A DNA stretch of 64,000 nt from Laguncularia racemosa (taxonomy: Eukaryota; Streptophyta; Magnoliopsida; Myrtales; Combretaceae), in contig JBBMOL010000140.1 in the NCBI GenBank assembly GCA_037954665.1, positions 124,001 to 188,000 on the forward strand. Reading direction: 5' to 3'. Position 1 is the stretch's first letter. The number at the start of each line of letters is the position of its first letter. Both the position numbers and the translations under genes were made by a program. Shown here one piece after another: positions 44,616 to 56,839 of the stretch. The notes beneath the pieces are model-generated. The model had not been told where the DNA came from. It did not search any database and worked only from the letters and a program-made list of their open reading frames with translations.

Positions 44616-46108
44616 AATATCAAAACTAGTGATCTGCTTTAATATATATGCTTATAAAAGCAAATTATACCTATAAGTGTATTGGGTCGGATCAAGTAAT
44701 ATTTTAGTAAGTAAAGTGTTGATCTATGAGATTAATTAATTATTAAACCTATATTAGATTTTATTATTATTTAGGCAATATAATTGAGAGAATTAACTAA
44801 TTAATTATTGACTAATCTAATTAACCTAGATTATCACTAAGCACAAGAGGAGAATTGCTATAAGAATATATCAATTAAGAGTGGGAAATAGAATCTACCC
44901 TAGCTTCACTAATTAGATTGCCATCATATTATAATAACTCTTAGCTATGTTGATAATCATATGAATTTATGAGAGTCTTTAATCCTTTCCCAAGTTTTAA
45001 AAACTCAAAACCCTAAAATCAATTTATTAGCTTCCACTAGACAAATTAACAAAGGATTCTATTATTCAACTATAAATCTTCCAATTCTATAGTTGATTAA
45101 TTTCCTAACTTAATTTCTTCTGATTCCTTAGTAAGAAATTAAGTAGAAATATCGCATTAGTCTCCAACATAATTTCTAATTAGATGAAAATAATACTACT
45201 TCCACAATTCTTATTCAATCCTAATTAAGATATCTTATTGAACCTTAATTTTCCTTCTAAGTCATTAAAATTCCTATAAACCTAATTCAAACAAGAAATA
45301 AGGATTTATGGTATAGGATGTACAATATGAATTTTCCACATACTTATTAATCTTATAATATGACTACAATCTTCATCTTAGTAATTCTAGGGTTTCATCA
45401 TTTTCCCATAAAGAAAATTTAGAACATTATGGAATTTTAGCACAATCACAAATCAAAGGAGTCATTGCAATAGAATTCATATTTAGGAGTGCAATAAAAA
45501 TATTGAATCGCATAAAAATTCAAAGTTTAGAGATCACCAATTCAACAGAAGAGGAATACCTGAATACAAACTCAATAACTCCTTCAAAGAACAATCTTTT
45601 CCTTGATGACTCTAATGAAATCAATTGAGCAAAAATGTTGCTTTAGAGGCACAATTCTCTTAAAAACTCTCTTTAGGTTGTCAAAGTGCCAAAAGAAAAA
45701 GAGCAGCCCCCAATAATTCACATAAGGAGTATTTATGTCGAAATCAAAGGAAAGCTTGTGGAAAACTGTAAGCTAGCTCTCAAAGCCGGCATTAAGGCCA
45801 GTAGCTTTTCACTAGTAAGTTGGCAATCAAGACCAATGACCTTTCCTTATAAGCTAGCGGCTTACACATGTAGGCTAACGACTTTTCCTTGATAGTATCA
45901 ACCTAATTGTTTCTTCACTTGGCCAACCAAAATTATGCTATTAAAGGCTGGTCTTCAAAGCCGACAGTGTAAGTCAACGAGTGGCTTGCCTCCTTTGTTC
46001 AACATTCCTTCAAGTGCTTAAAACTCCTCTAAATTACTCTTGTTTACACTCTAAGCTCTTAAAGACCTGAAATAGCACAATAAACATAATTAAGTACCAT
46101 TTCCTTAG
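44616..46108 (-). repeat. Athila-like LTR-like block replacing part of E RT
   Basis: E pol reads LVKGTIPISKT up to about 44630 and resumes as LRIKEEN near 46112. Between lie ~1.5 kb without coding. The right part (aattaagtaccatttccttag) resembles the minus-strand H LTR, and the left part (gtgtattgggtcggatcaagtaat) has the style of an Athila LTR end. A run of gctagcggc-like short repeats lies at 45760-45880. I cannot fix termini or a TSD. About 350 bp of RT coding are missing, so a deletion accompanied or followed insertion. Confidence 0.45.
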
Positions 46109-47012
46109 AATTAAGGAAGAGAACATATAGAAAATAGCCTTCAAGACCTAATATAAGCATTTCAAATTTTTTGTGATGCCTTTAGGGTTAACCAATGCAC
46201 CTACAAAATTTATAGACTTGATGAATAAGATGTTCAAGGACTTCCTAGATAAATTTGTAATCGCCTTGATAGATGGCATCTTGATATACTCCAAGAGCAA
46301 TGTAAAGCATGAGGAACATTTAAGGTTAGTGTTAGATAAGTTACAAGTAGAGAGACTATATGTCAAATTCAAGAAATGTTAATTTTGGCTAGAGCAAGCA
46401 ATTTTCTTAGGTCATATGGTTAATAAAGATGGAATTTTAGTAGACCTAGAAAAGGTTAGAGTTGTAGTAGATTAGCCTAAACTGAAGATAATAACGACAT
46501 AAGAAGCTTTTTGGGTTTAGCAAGTTACTATAGAAGATTTATAGAGAGATTCTTAAAGATTACAACTCCTCTCACTAGATTAACACAAAAGAAGGTGTAG
46601 TGTAAGTGAGATGGTAAATGTGAAGCTAGTCTCTAGGAACTCAAGGAAAGGCTTGTGTCAACACTAATTTCAACACTACCTAAGAGTAGAGAAGAATTCA
46701 CTATTTATAATGATGCTATAGCCCAAGGGTTAGGATATGTTTTGATGCAAGGTGGGCAAGTCATAGCATATGCATCTTATGAATTGAAGCCATATGAGAA
46801 GAATTACTCAACTTATGACTTAGAGTCGATAGCAGTAACACTAGCATTAAAATTGTAGAGACGTTACTTATATGGAGAGAAATGCAAGATTTTTATTAAC
46901 TATAGAAGCCTAAAATACATCTTAACATAGAAGAAGTTGAACATGTGCTAGAGGAGATGGTTGAAGTTGATTAAGGATTATGACTTAGAAATCCAATAGC
47001 ATCTAAGAAAAG
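46109..47012 (+). pseudogene. Element E RT (palm end) and RNase H (decayed)
   Basis: Reads KFFVMPLGLTNAPTKFIDLM, then ALIDGILIYSK (the YxDD box degenerated to LIDG), FLGHMVNKDGI, LASYYRRFIERF, and RNase H EEFTIYNDAIAQGLGYVLMQ with YEKNYSTYDLE. Several stops. It is cut by a solo LTR at 47013. Confidence 0.8.
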
Positions 47013-47938
47013 TGATGTGCCTAAAGGGGGGTCAAGCATAATCAACTAAAAAGGGATGAATTGATAATGATCATCCACGCCACAAACAAAGGAAAAGCCT
47101 CAATTCCTCAAGAGAAAATCTGAAATATTGATGAAAAATCAAAAGGATATAAAGAACATCCGATGGCTAGATTTCAATGATGAACAATAGAACATGAAAT
47201 GAGATTCCAATTCAATTCGAATTACTCCAAATCTAAAATTTAGAACCCTAATTTCATAAGAACAAAAGTACATAAAAATAACTAAATCCTCACTAGATAT
47301 GACTCACTAGTTTGGAATTAGGATCAACTTGTAATTTGTTGATATAACACACAACAAATCCAAGCCAACTCGCCACAATTTCACTAAGGAAATTGATAAG
47401 AGCAAATGCTTGAAAGAGGCACTCTCTCTCACGGCACAAAGGGGGTGTTTTCTCAAATGTTCAAAAAGCTCCCCCAAAAACCCTAATTTGCAAGTATTTA
47501 TACTTGCACCCTTTAGGGTTAAAATGACAAGAAAATCACAACTATGCCACTATAAGGTTGCCGGTCCTAAAGGCAAAATTACAACCAAATAAAATGTCCC
47601 ATAAAGCTTACAAAATAAATGGTTCAAACATAAATTACAAGTAAAGAAAATAATCTTCGGCAGGCTAGCTTCATGATGGAATCCGTCGGTTCAACTCATC
47701 GCCGGTTCAGGTCGGTCCATAGATAACCCACAAGCTGAGTCTTAGTGAGTTTATCCATCGCCTTGTGAAACCAAATAAGCATACCTGTTGGAATATACAA
47801 TTCATGAATAAGATAAAAGAGGTTAGATAATAATTTATTCCGAGGTTGATCTGCTTGAAATGGGCCCTCATTGCCAAGATTTGAAATCCTTCAATTTTTG
47901 TCCTAATGATAGGTCTTGTCGGCTTTTGATTCCCATCA
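47013..47938 (-). mobile_element. Solo LTR, C-related, TSD AAAAG
   Basis: 926 bp, TGATGTGCCTAAAGG...TTCCCATCA on the plus strand. Perfect TSDs AAAAG at 47008-47012 and 47939-47943. TATA palindrome at 47490-47507. It splits the E pol frame. Confidence 0.92.
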
Positions 47939-48066
47939 AAAAGCCAATGTAGTGGAAGATGCCCTTAGCAGAAAGGAACAGGGTAATTGTTCTACTCTAA
48001 TCACTTCATAGTAGGAATTATTAAATGACATGCATAAACTAGAATAAAATATTTTCACACAAGAAG
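47939..48066 (+). pseudogene. Element E: RNase H-integrase linker
   Basis: Reads ANVVEDALSRKEQG (the conserved N-x-V-x-D-A-L-S-R motif after RNase H), then LNDMHKLE. Short piece between two insertions. Confidence 0.75.
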
Positions 48067-49281
48067 TGATGTGCCTAAAACCAAGATTAAGCACATGCAA
48101 AACCAATTTGAAATACAATCAAACAATGTCAATCAAACTAGTAATCAAATGGCGCAAATCCTCACTATTTATGAACCAATTCTTAAACAATGGTGTGATC
48201 AATCTTAATTCTAACTATGATGATGCTCTGATACTAAAAGATGATGTGCCTAAAAGGGGATTAAGCACAATAAAAAAACAACCTAAATATCAACCTCAAA
48301 AGACAAGATCAAATTTGGTTCAAAAGTGAGACAATTTATGTAAACCCTAATTGATGGAAGATGATCCGAATGATAAAATCAAGGAGATGAAAACCATAAA
48401 GATGATAAGTCTCAATTGAATCAATTAACCAACTTAATTTCTAAGAGAATTTCAATCAACAATATATAAATTAAAGTCGTGCCCCTCCTCACAACAAGGA
48501 AAATTCCACGCCACAAAGTGTAAAGAAAATTTGATGGTAATAACAAGTGCTTAACCAATCAATCTTATAACATAATGAAATGATTACAAATGCAATCAAA
48601 ATTTGACCAAGAAATATTCCAATTCAACCCTAGATATTACACACTAGAGAAGAAAAGAAAACACAACAAAGAAGGAATTAATATTACTCACAATTTCCCT
48701 TTGTTGCATTCGCCACAATTTCAACTCTTGGGATTGAAATTGATAAGAGCAAATTTGGATTTAGGAAAGCCCTAACCCTCACATGTGAAGTGTATTATGA
48801 AAATTCATCAAAAGCCCCTCAAAACCCTACTCAAGCAAGTATTTATACTTGCTCCCTTTAGGGTTAAAAAGTCCACAAAATTACAACTATGCCACTTTTA
48901 AGGTAGCCGGTCCTAAAACTCATTTACAACCAAATAAAAAGTGTTCCAAAAGCTTACACATAAATAGTTCAAAGAAATAATTTCAAATGAAAATAGTCTC
49001 CATCATGCTAGCTATTCCATAAGATTTGTTGGGTTAACTCATAGCCGATTTAAGTTGGTCTATGGATAACCCACAAGCTAAGTCTTAGTGAGTTTGTCCA
49101 TCACCCTATAAAATATGATAAGTGTGCCTGTTGGAATATATAATACATGAATAAGAGAAAAGAGGTTAGTAAACAAATAATGTCGAGGTCGATTTGCTCA
49201 AAATGGACCCTCATCACCAAGATTCGAATTCCTTTGACTCTTGTCCTAATGATAGGTCTTGTCGGATTTTGATTCCTATCA
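48067..49281 (-). mobile_element. Compound LTR element 2 (LTR-PBS-tail), TSD AGAAG
   Basis: LTR 48242-49281 (1040 bp), a PBS-like site (reverse complement of gctctgatacta, 48225-48236), and a 175-bp tail ending with a second LTR-type terminus TGATGTGCCTAAAACC at 48067. Perfect TSDs AGAAG at 48062-48066 and 49282-49286. The tail is alignable with that of the first unit (33835-34021), but the target site is different, so this is a separate insertion. TATA palindrome at 48835-48852. Confidence 0.85.
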
Positions 49282-50798
49282 AGAAGTGGGAGCGAGGATG
49301 GCTACTTTATGCATAGAGCTAACTCTAGTGGACAAAATCAAGATTCCTCATGTAAAGGATGGGGGCATTAAATAAATCAAGAGAAAATTAGAATAAGGTA
49401 AGGCTCATGAATTTAATGTTGACATAAATGGGATTTTAAGGTATGGAACATGATTCTGTATGTTGGGGAATGCAGAACTGAAGAAAGAAATCATGAAGGG
49501 GGCACACTATTTTGCTTATACAATCTATCCCGGAAGCACCAAAATGTATAAAGACTTGAAGAGTCACTATTAGTGGAAAAACATGAAAAGGGAGATAGCC
49601 AAGTATGTAGTAAGGTGCCTTACTTGTCAATAAATCAAAATTGAACACTAGAGGTTGCTTAGAGAATTACAGCCCTGCCTAATTCTTCAGCAGAAATGGG
49701 AACATGTGATAATGAATTTCATTACAACCTTCTCAAATACTAAAGAGAAATAAGATGCAGTATGGGTGATAGTAGACCGACTAACTAAGTTCGCTCACTT
49801 TTTCCCTATCAAAGTGGGATACAAACTGGAGAAATTAGCCAAGATGTACATACAGGAGATTGTAAGGCTACATGGAGTTCCAGTAACGATAACCACTGAT
49901 AAAGATACATAGTTTATAATTAGATTTTGGAATAGCTTCCATAAAGCTTTAGGCACAAAATTATAATTCAATACTATGTTTTACCCTTAGACAAATGGAC
50001 AATTTGAGAGGACTATCCAGATCCTATAGGATTTACTCAAAGCCTGTGCACTAGACTTTAGAGGTAATTAGAATGAACATCTACCTTTGGTTGAATTTGT
50101 TTACAATAATAGCTATCATGCAACCATCTAAATGGTTCCTTGTGAGGCTTTATATGGAAGAAAATGCAGATCCCCATAACATTAAGATGAAGTATAGGAA
50201 AGACAAATGCTGGGACTGAAATCAGTCAAAGAGGCAGTAGATAAAGTAATATTGATAAAACAAAGAATACAAACAACTTAGAGCCCGCAAAAGAGTTATG
50301 CTGATAAGAGATGATGCTCTTTAGAATTTCAACTAAAAGATAAGCTATTATTTAAAGTTTCTCTAACTAAAAGGGTGATTAGGTTTAGTTTGAGAGGGAA
50401 GTTAAACCAATGATATATAGGCCCATTTGAGATTGTGGAAAGAGTGGATATTGTTGCTTATAGGTTGGCTCTACTACAATATTTGGCTAGGGTACATGAT
50501 GTATTTTATGTATCAATGTTAAGAAAATTTGTACCAAACCTGGATCAAATAGTAGCTTTGGTGCCTTTGAATTTATAACTAAACTTATCTTCTATTGAAA
50601 GAGCAGTCAAATTGTAGACACCAAGAAACAAGTGTTAATGAGGATAGTAATTCCCTACGTCAAGGTACAATGGACAAATTAGACTGAATGGGAAGCAACA
50701 TAGGAATTGGAAGATGATATGCAGAGGAAACATCTAAAACCTTTCCAAAATCAAGTAACTTTCGTGAATGAAAGTCTTTATAGGGGGGCAGGAAGAAT
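49282..50798 (+). pseudogene. Element E integrase and chromodomain (decayed)
   Basis: Integrase zinc region (H..H..C at HYFAYTIYPGSTKMYKDL; CLTCQ). The core includes VDRLTKFAHFFPIK, LHGVPVTITTDKDT and NGQFERTIQ, then LPLVEFVYNNSYH and ALYGRKCRSP. The C-terminal part contains YIGPFEIVERVDIVAYRLAL and HDVFYVSMLRKFVPN. A chromodomain follows near 50600-50750 (VIPYVKVQWTN-TEWEATWELEDDM). The chromodomain identifies a chromovirus of the Tekay/Del kind. Many stops. The PPT ggggggcaggaagaa precedes the LTR. Confidence 0.85.
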
Positions 50799-52673
50799 GT
50801 AAACGCCTAGGAATATATAAATTTATCTAACATTTATTTAATATAAAGCTAGGGGCAAACAAGTAATTTTTAAAAAGACCTAGGGGTAATTTAGTCTTTT
50901 CACGAATATGGTATATAAACCTAATATTGACTTAGTGCTCCTCTCTTTATCATTTACACAATAACAAACCAAGGAACACTCTCTAGAACTCTAAGGCAAC
51001 CTAGTGAACAACCATAAAGACAAACCTGTCTCCATCAAGTAAGGGGCTTTAAAGATCGAGTTATTATTTATGCTGATAGAATTAGGGATTTAATAAACTT
51101 TTATTACATGATTTATATAATTTAGATCAAGGAAGGGGGCGGAACGAGCATGAAATGAAATGATTGAGGGTTCAAATCATAGATTGAGACAAGTAAGTAC
51201 CTCAATTTTCACATTATGTTATGATTAAAAAAATTTAGGATTCAATTAGACTCAGGATCATAGAAATTAGGTTGAGGAATGAATTGAAGACAAGTAAGGG
51301 CAGTTCGTATTGAACAACATAGTACATAATCAAGTAAATGCCCATGTACTTGCCCGTGTAGAAATACACATTATGTATAGAAAGGTGCAAAGACAAAGGA
51401 CATGCCTGTGTACTTAGGCATGTGAAATCATGGAAACGCATAGAAAGGTACATGGCCAACTACATGACCATGTACTTAGGTGTGCTAAAATGCAAAAATA
51501 CACAGAAAGATACACGACTATATATCCAACTGTGCCAACGTACATGGCTTAAGGCACAACCATGTACCTAGTGACATTATGTTACTCGATTTAATTTCTA
51601 TCTAAATGAATTTCTATGTAACCTAAACATCTAGTAACCTTAGAATTTCCAGCAAAGAAAGATAAGTAAACCTAAATAATTAGGTAAATAAAATTGAATA
51701 ACTTAGACTATACCTAGATTAGTACTAAGAGCAAATTACTGATGTTTTGACAAATTATAATCTAGCTATTAGTCTAAGACAAGTCGAGCTTAAGACTACG
51801 TTTCTAGGTCCATGTAATCTTTATTGTTATTTGCGATTGTTAGGATTAAGGTAAAACTAAAATAACATACAATGGATTAATTAAGTTGTCTGTTGTTTAT
51901 GCTTAACTCGACCTAAGAGCCTGTAGTGGTAGATCTTTAGTGGGCACCATAATGATCCTTATGTGATGTTGTCTCTAGTAGAGTCATGCTTGGAAATGGT
52001 TTGGGTAGGTTTAAAGACTCATGGGTGTTGGCGCTCGTAATAGCAGTTCCCAACACCATATTATATATTAAGTACGTATATACGACTTGGCAGGGTAATG
52101 AGTACCCCATTGCTATTTCATGACTTAAATGAAATAATAACTTATTGTATGATGTTTAATGTTTTCATTGATGCATGTGACTTGATTCATGCTTGTTCAT
52201 GTGTATGTGTTTGTAGGTTATACATATTAGGCATTAGTTCACCCTTCAAGGGATATTTTTCTTAGTTACAGGCATAGATGAAAATGTTACTCATGACAAG
52301 GACCTAAAGTCAAATGTGCAGGAACGAAATGATGTAGATTTCTTTTATTACTATGGTGATTAAGTAAGGAATTATCAATTGAAGCCTTTGGAACTATGGT
52401 GGGACTTATTTTGATATTTGAGAATTTGAACATTTAGAATAGATGATATCTTGAGTAGTTTGAATTGTTGTATTCCGGAGCTTTTTAAAGAAGTATGTAG
52501 AATTGTTAATGAGATTTAACAAAGACAATTGTTATATTGTTAAATATTACCTTTATTGTGATTTACAGGATATGTAGATTTAGTGGCTTATAGTGTTTAA
52601 GAGCCTTGACGTCTCCTTGCCCAGTAAGGATATGTGGTGGGCCATAGCATCTTAGATTCTAGGGAATTTTAGT
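50799..52673 (+). repeat. 3' LTR of element E
   Basis: Starts TGTAAACGCC. About 1.87 kb, similar to 35150-37045. Degenerate cacgg/ccgtgt motifs at 51330-51560. Beyond it, 52674-52730 repeats the sequence that begins the 5' LTR region (aaaatctagagatttagatg), possibly a third LTR start or the target. Confidence 0.75.
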
Positions 52674-52730
52674 GTTATTTTAAAAATCTAGAGATTTAGA
52701 TGAAACTTAGAAGGTCAATTGCAAGTGATA

Positions 52731-52850
52731 GATTTATAACCAGATGAAGTAAATGGAACTTAAATATAAGCATAAGCACATCTTGCTCTATATCTTTTGA
52801 TAATGAATTCCTTACTTTGAGATTAGGAAGTCTTCCTTCTTAATTTAAAA
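52731..52850. other. Short unassigned stretch
   Basis: No gene or repeat recognised between the E LTR and the modular repeat. Confidence 0.4.
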
Positions 52851-53620
52851 CCCTAATGAAAACAACCAATGGTGGAATATATTCAAATCGTTGTTAAAAA
52901 GAGAAGTTGAAATCGCCATTGATCGCAAACCCTATTTGAGAGTTGAAGCAAGCATCAAAAGAAGATGGCCCTATTTGAATAAATAAAGAGTATAAGGTCT
53001 TCATTTCAATAAGCTATATTTAAACTTGTCTTTATATGCTAAGGAATATGTCTAGAGAATGTGAAGTGAGTAAAGTCAAGAACCTTAAAGCCTTACAGTT
53101 AGCTTGTTCTCACTTCCCTACCTTAATGGTTGAAGTAAGTATCGAAGCAAGACAACTTTATTTAAAAGAGTAGAATGGTGTTTAAACTTGGTTTTTCAAA
53201 ACATATAGTAAGGAATATTCCTAGAGAAGGTAAAGTGAGTAAAGTAAAGAACCTTAGAAGCCTTGTGATTGGCTTATTCTCACTTTCCCACCTTATTAAA
53301 AATAAACAATGGTGGAATGTATTCAGATCATCACCAAAAAGAGAAGGTGAAATCACTAATGATCACAAACCTTAATTGAGGGCTAAAGCAAGTGTCAAAA
53401 CAAGCTAGTCTTTATTACTTGACAATGCACTCATAAATAGATAAATAGTGAAAAAAATCTTTGTTTCAATAAGGTATATCTAAACTTGGTCTTCTTACGA
53501 AAAAACATATACTTAGTAAAATGTCTAAAGAAGGTGAAGTAAGTAAAGTAAATAACCTTAAAGCCTTATGGTTGGCTTGTACTCACCTTCCTCTACTTGC
53601 TAGTTAGGATAATGTCTACT
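52851..53620. repeat. Degenerate modular tandem repeat, unidentified
   Basis: Two kinds of module recur. One starts at aacaatggtggaat (52865 and 53305; spacing 440). The other starts at taaacttg and contains gaaggtgaagtgagtaaagtaaagaacctt...gcctta (about 53030, 53182 and 53481). Spacing is uneven, so partial duplications are involved. No known domain or LTR was recognised on either strand. Confidence 0.6.
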
Positions 53621-53857
53621 CAATTTTCCCTTTTAACTTTCTTTGTCTCCCATTGGTAGACTTTAATAAAGCTATTGGAACTAAATGGTAAGGCTATTCT
53701 ATGCCTTGACAAATGATGATTAACCATTGCTTTTGGTAATTGACTAAGTAATATGAAATGTCTCTCTCTACAAATACTTAAGCTTACTTTCCTGCTATAA
53801 CAAATGCAATAATTGTCCATGAAAAAAAAAAAAGAAAACTCAAATGAATTAATTGAT
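53621..53857. other. Unassigned AT-rich sequence with A tract
   Basis: Contains a short poly-A (53822-53833). Nothing else recognised. Confidence 0.4.
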
Positions 53858-54847
53858 TGATGTGAATTTCAAGAGGAAGATGAAGCCTCACCATATAACT
53901 AGGAAGCGTTTGTGTTTAGCACATTAAGCTACAAGAGCATCATCTACAAAGAATGAAAAGGGTTTCAACAATGTGTGGAAAAGTGAATCAAAGTACCAAG
54001 AAGGGCAAAAAATTACTAATATGGGAACCCTTGAGAACACGCTTGAGAACCCCTTTTGGTGTATTACGGACCTACACGACAGCTACACAAAAACCCTCGT
54101 ATTCGATCGGATTCAATACCTAAGATGGACTAGAAATAGGTTTCTCTTAGTTGTCAATCAAGAAATTAGGATAAAGAATTTGTGTTAATTCAGAACACTC
54201 CATAAGTAAGGCGATCAATTCTCTCTTGAATGTTCTAAAACATGTATTTAAAGCAAGAACACAAAGGAATACGAAAGTTTTCTTTTGGATTTCAAAATCT
54301 TCTAAAAACTACTTACAATTGTGGCCAAGAGGGTATTTATATGTCCCTTCAAAAAACTTAACGACAAAAGAAATTACAAACACATATTAAAAGAAAGCTA
54401 GTGGCATTTATTTTCTACATCGATGGCCTTAGATGTTTAACGTTGGCGGCCTTCATATTCAACATTGGTGGCTTTTATTTCTTCAACGCCGGTAGCTTAT
54501 GGTTCAATGCTAGCGACCTTCATTCTTCTATGCCAGCAGCTTATGGATTCAACGCCAATGGCCTAGGTTAGCAACCTTTCAGCTCTAATCTCCAATTTTG
54601 ATTTGTAACAAGTTGCATTGAACATGAGTTGTCATGGTTCTCAAGCTTTGATATCCTTGAAGTTCTTCACTAACCATGTTCACCAAGTTTCATAGATGAA
54701 TGCTCAAAGCTTGTTGTATCTTCTTAGCTCATGATCATGTGATAGGTCCTTAAGGCATGCTAATCAGACTCGAAATCTCTTGGCTCGCATCCTTGCCTCC
54801 TTGATCCTCCTAACTTGACATCCCTTGAGCTTGGTTCTCTATAACAT
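53858..54847 (-). repeat. 3' LTR of element G (left edge uncertain)
   Basis: On the minus strand the LTR begins TGTTATAGAGAACC at 54847, right after a PPT-like gaggagagggga tract. It starts with a readable pol tail (ARMRAKRF) and has a TATA-like gacatataaatacc (about 54335-54350). The left end is placed tentatively at TGATGTGAATTTC, 53858. gctagc/ggc short repeats occur at 54410-54570. Confidence 0.5.
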
Positions 54848-54983
54848 TTCCCCTCTCCTCAAAAGGATTCATCCCCGAATCAAAGACATCACCAGCATAA
54901 AAAAGATTTAGATTAGTAACATTGAATGTAGCACTAACGTTATAATTACCTGGCAAATCCACTTTGTATGCATTGCCATCTAT
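54848..54983 (-). pseudogene. Element G pol C-terminus
   Basis: On the minus strand it reads DGNAYKVDLPGNYNVSATFN, then VTNL and NPFEERGN into the LTR. It is homologous to the F pol end (NDNAYKKDL..VTDLSPFD..NPFQEEGN). It is interrupted at 54983 by LTR X. Confidence 0.8.
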
Positions 54984-55177
54984 TGACAAGAATCAAAATC
55001 CTATAAGACCTATCATTAGGGCAAGAGCCAAAGGATTTCAAATCTTGGAGATGAGGCTCCTCTTTAAACAAACAGACCTCGGAATTATTTGTATATTAAC
55101 CTCTTTTCTATTGCTTATGTTTTGTATATTCCAGCAGGCACACTTGTCGGGTTTTACATGGCGATAGAGAAACTCAT

Positions 55178-56839
55178 TGATGGGTGTCGAATCCAACAAA
55201 AATAAAACCTACTCCTAGACAATTATATGATTTGCATATAGTGGTGAGTAGGGTCGAATCCACAGAGATTGGTTAAACTTATTTCTATTCAAGGAGAATA
55301 AAGGAAAAGGAAAATGGGGGGGGGGGGGGGGGGGGGGGGGGGGTTTGGTTTGTGAATTGAATAAAGTTAAAACAAGATAAGAAAGTTGTATATTGATAAA
55401 AAGCCTAGCTAAAGGAATCAAGATAGTTTAATTCTAGGAATTGATCATCGATGCAAATGTTTTCTATTCTTAGTTCTAGATAAATTGGTTATGGTTATTA
55501 ACAAGCTCTAACAACCTATCTCTCCTTACTTCCTCGATAACCTCAGACAAGCGCTTTGAATTATTTCTCTTATTGATTAAACAACCCTTAGACAAGCGCT
55601 TAGGATTTAATCTATCAATAGCATTAAGATCTAGAGAGACCACCAATTCATGCTAGTAGATTATAAGATAACATATTTAAACATGATCACACACCTCCAT
55701 AACATGAATTCGATCATCTCTTTTATAACCAAACATGTTATTGCGTCACTAAGACTAGAACAATCAAACAATTACGGATTTGACGTGCTAGTTGACAATA
55801 TATTAACTTGCTAATTGAGTAGAAGAGCTCTATTCATACTAATCAACAAAGATAATAATGACAAAACGATCAGAAGATATATGAATACCTGAAAGCAAAG
55901 AATAGAATAAATACAAGTCAATTAGACCTCACAATTCGTGGAGAATTAAACATCTATGACCCTTTGGCTAGAAAAGTAGCTTAGCTACTCATGTTCATCA
56001 ATAAAACGAAAATAAAAAGTAAAAACATAATGAACCCGGTTGCTTGCTCTGCCTCCAAGATGATCCAAGGTTCTTCAAGATCCAAAGATTCTAAAGTTTA
56101 AAAGTTCAAAAGTTGTCCTAACCCTCTAGGGTTGGCTCTATTTATATTATTAGATGGATAGCATGTGATCTTTTGCTAGCAAGATACGAAAATATCTTTC
56201 CTTTTCCAAGTAGATTTCGAGAAGTGAAGATTCGTCTGCTTGGCACGCCCCAACACACGGCCGTGGATCAAGCCGTGCCATCCTCTGTGTATATTCTTCA
56301 AGTCTTCATCCACGCCCAGTGTGAACCACGGTTAGACACACGGCCAGATTTCAAGCCGTGCCTTCATCTGTGCATAATCTTCAAGTCTTCATCCGTGTCC
56401 AGTGTGTACCACGGTTACACCCACGGCTAGATTTAAAGCCGTGCTTTCATCTGGTTGATGTTCCACACCTTCTTCTCTTTGGTCCTGGCTTCCACCACGG
56501 CTTCAAGCACGGTTTCTCCCACGGGTTCCACCACGGCCATGCCTTAAGCCGTGTCTCTCTCTGTTGAAAGTCCTCATTTTCGCCTTCTTGTCCAGTGTGT
56601 AACACGGTTTGAACCTTGGCCGTGCCTCAAACCGTGCTTCCTCCGGTGGTGTAATTCCTTGTCTTGATCTAAGTTGTAGATGACTTCTCTAAAATACTTG
56701 AATTAGCATCCTTAACTCCATTTAACCTGATTTATCACGATGATAGAATTAAAGTACCATTTCCTTATGATTTTTATAAAATCAATAATAATTTAACACA
56801 ATTTATACAATAAAGAATGAGTATAAAATGGCTCTATCA
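55178..56839 (-). repeat. 3' LTR of H2
   Basis: 1662 bp. A CACGG-rich part lies at 56240-56640. It contains the 28-base G run (55316-55343). Confidence 0.9.
55316..55343 (+). repeat. Poly-G tract, 28 bases
   Basis: Uninterrupted G x 28 inside the H2 3' LTR. The same position has 6 G in both H1 LTRs (about 18013 and 23272) and 7 G in the H2 5' LTR. A homopolymer expansion or assembly artefact. Confidence 0.9.

Noticed and set aside
53822..53833. Poly-A tail of a SINE or retrocopy
   Set aside because: A 12-base A run with no upstream Pol III boxes, no coding match and no visible target duplication.
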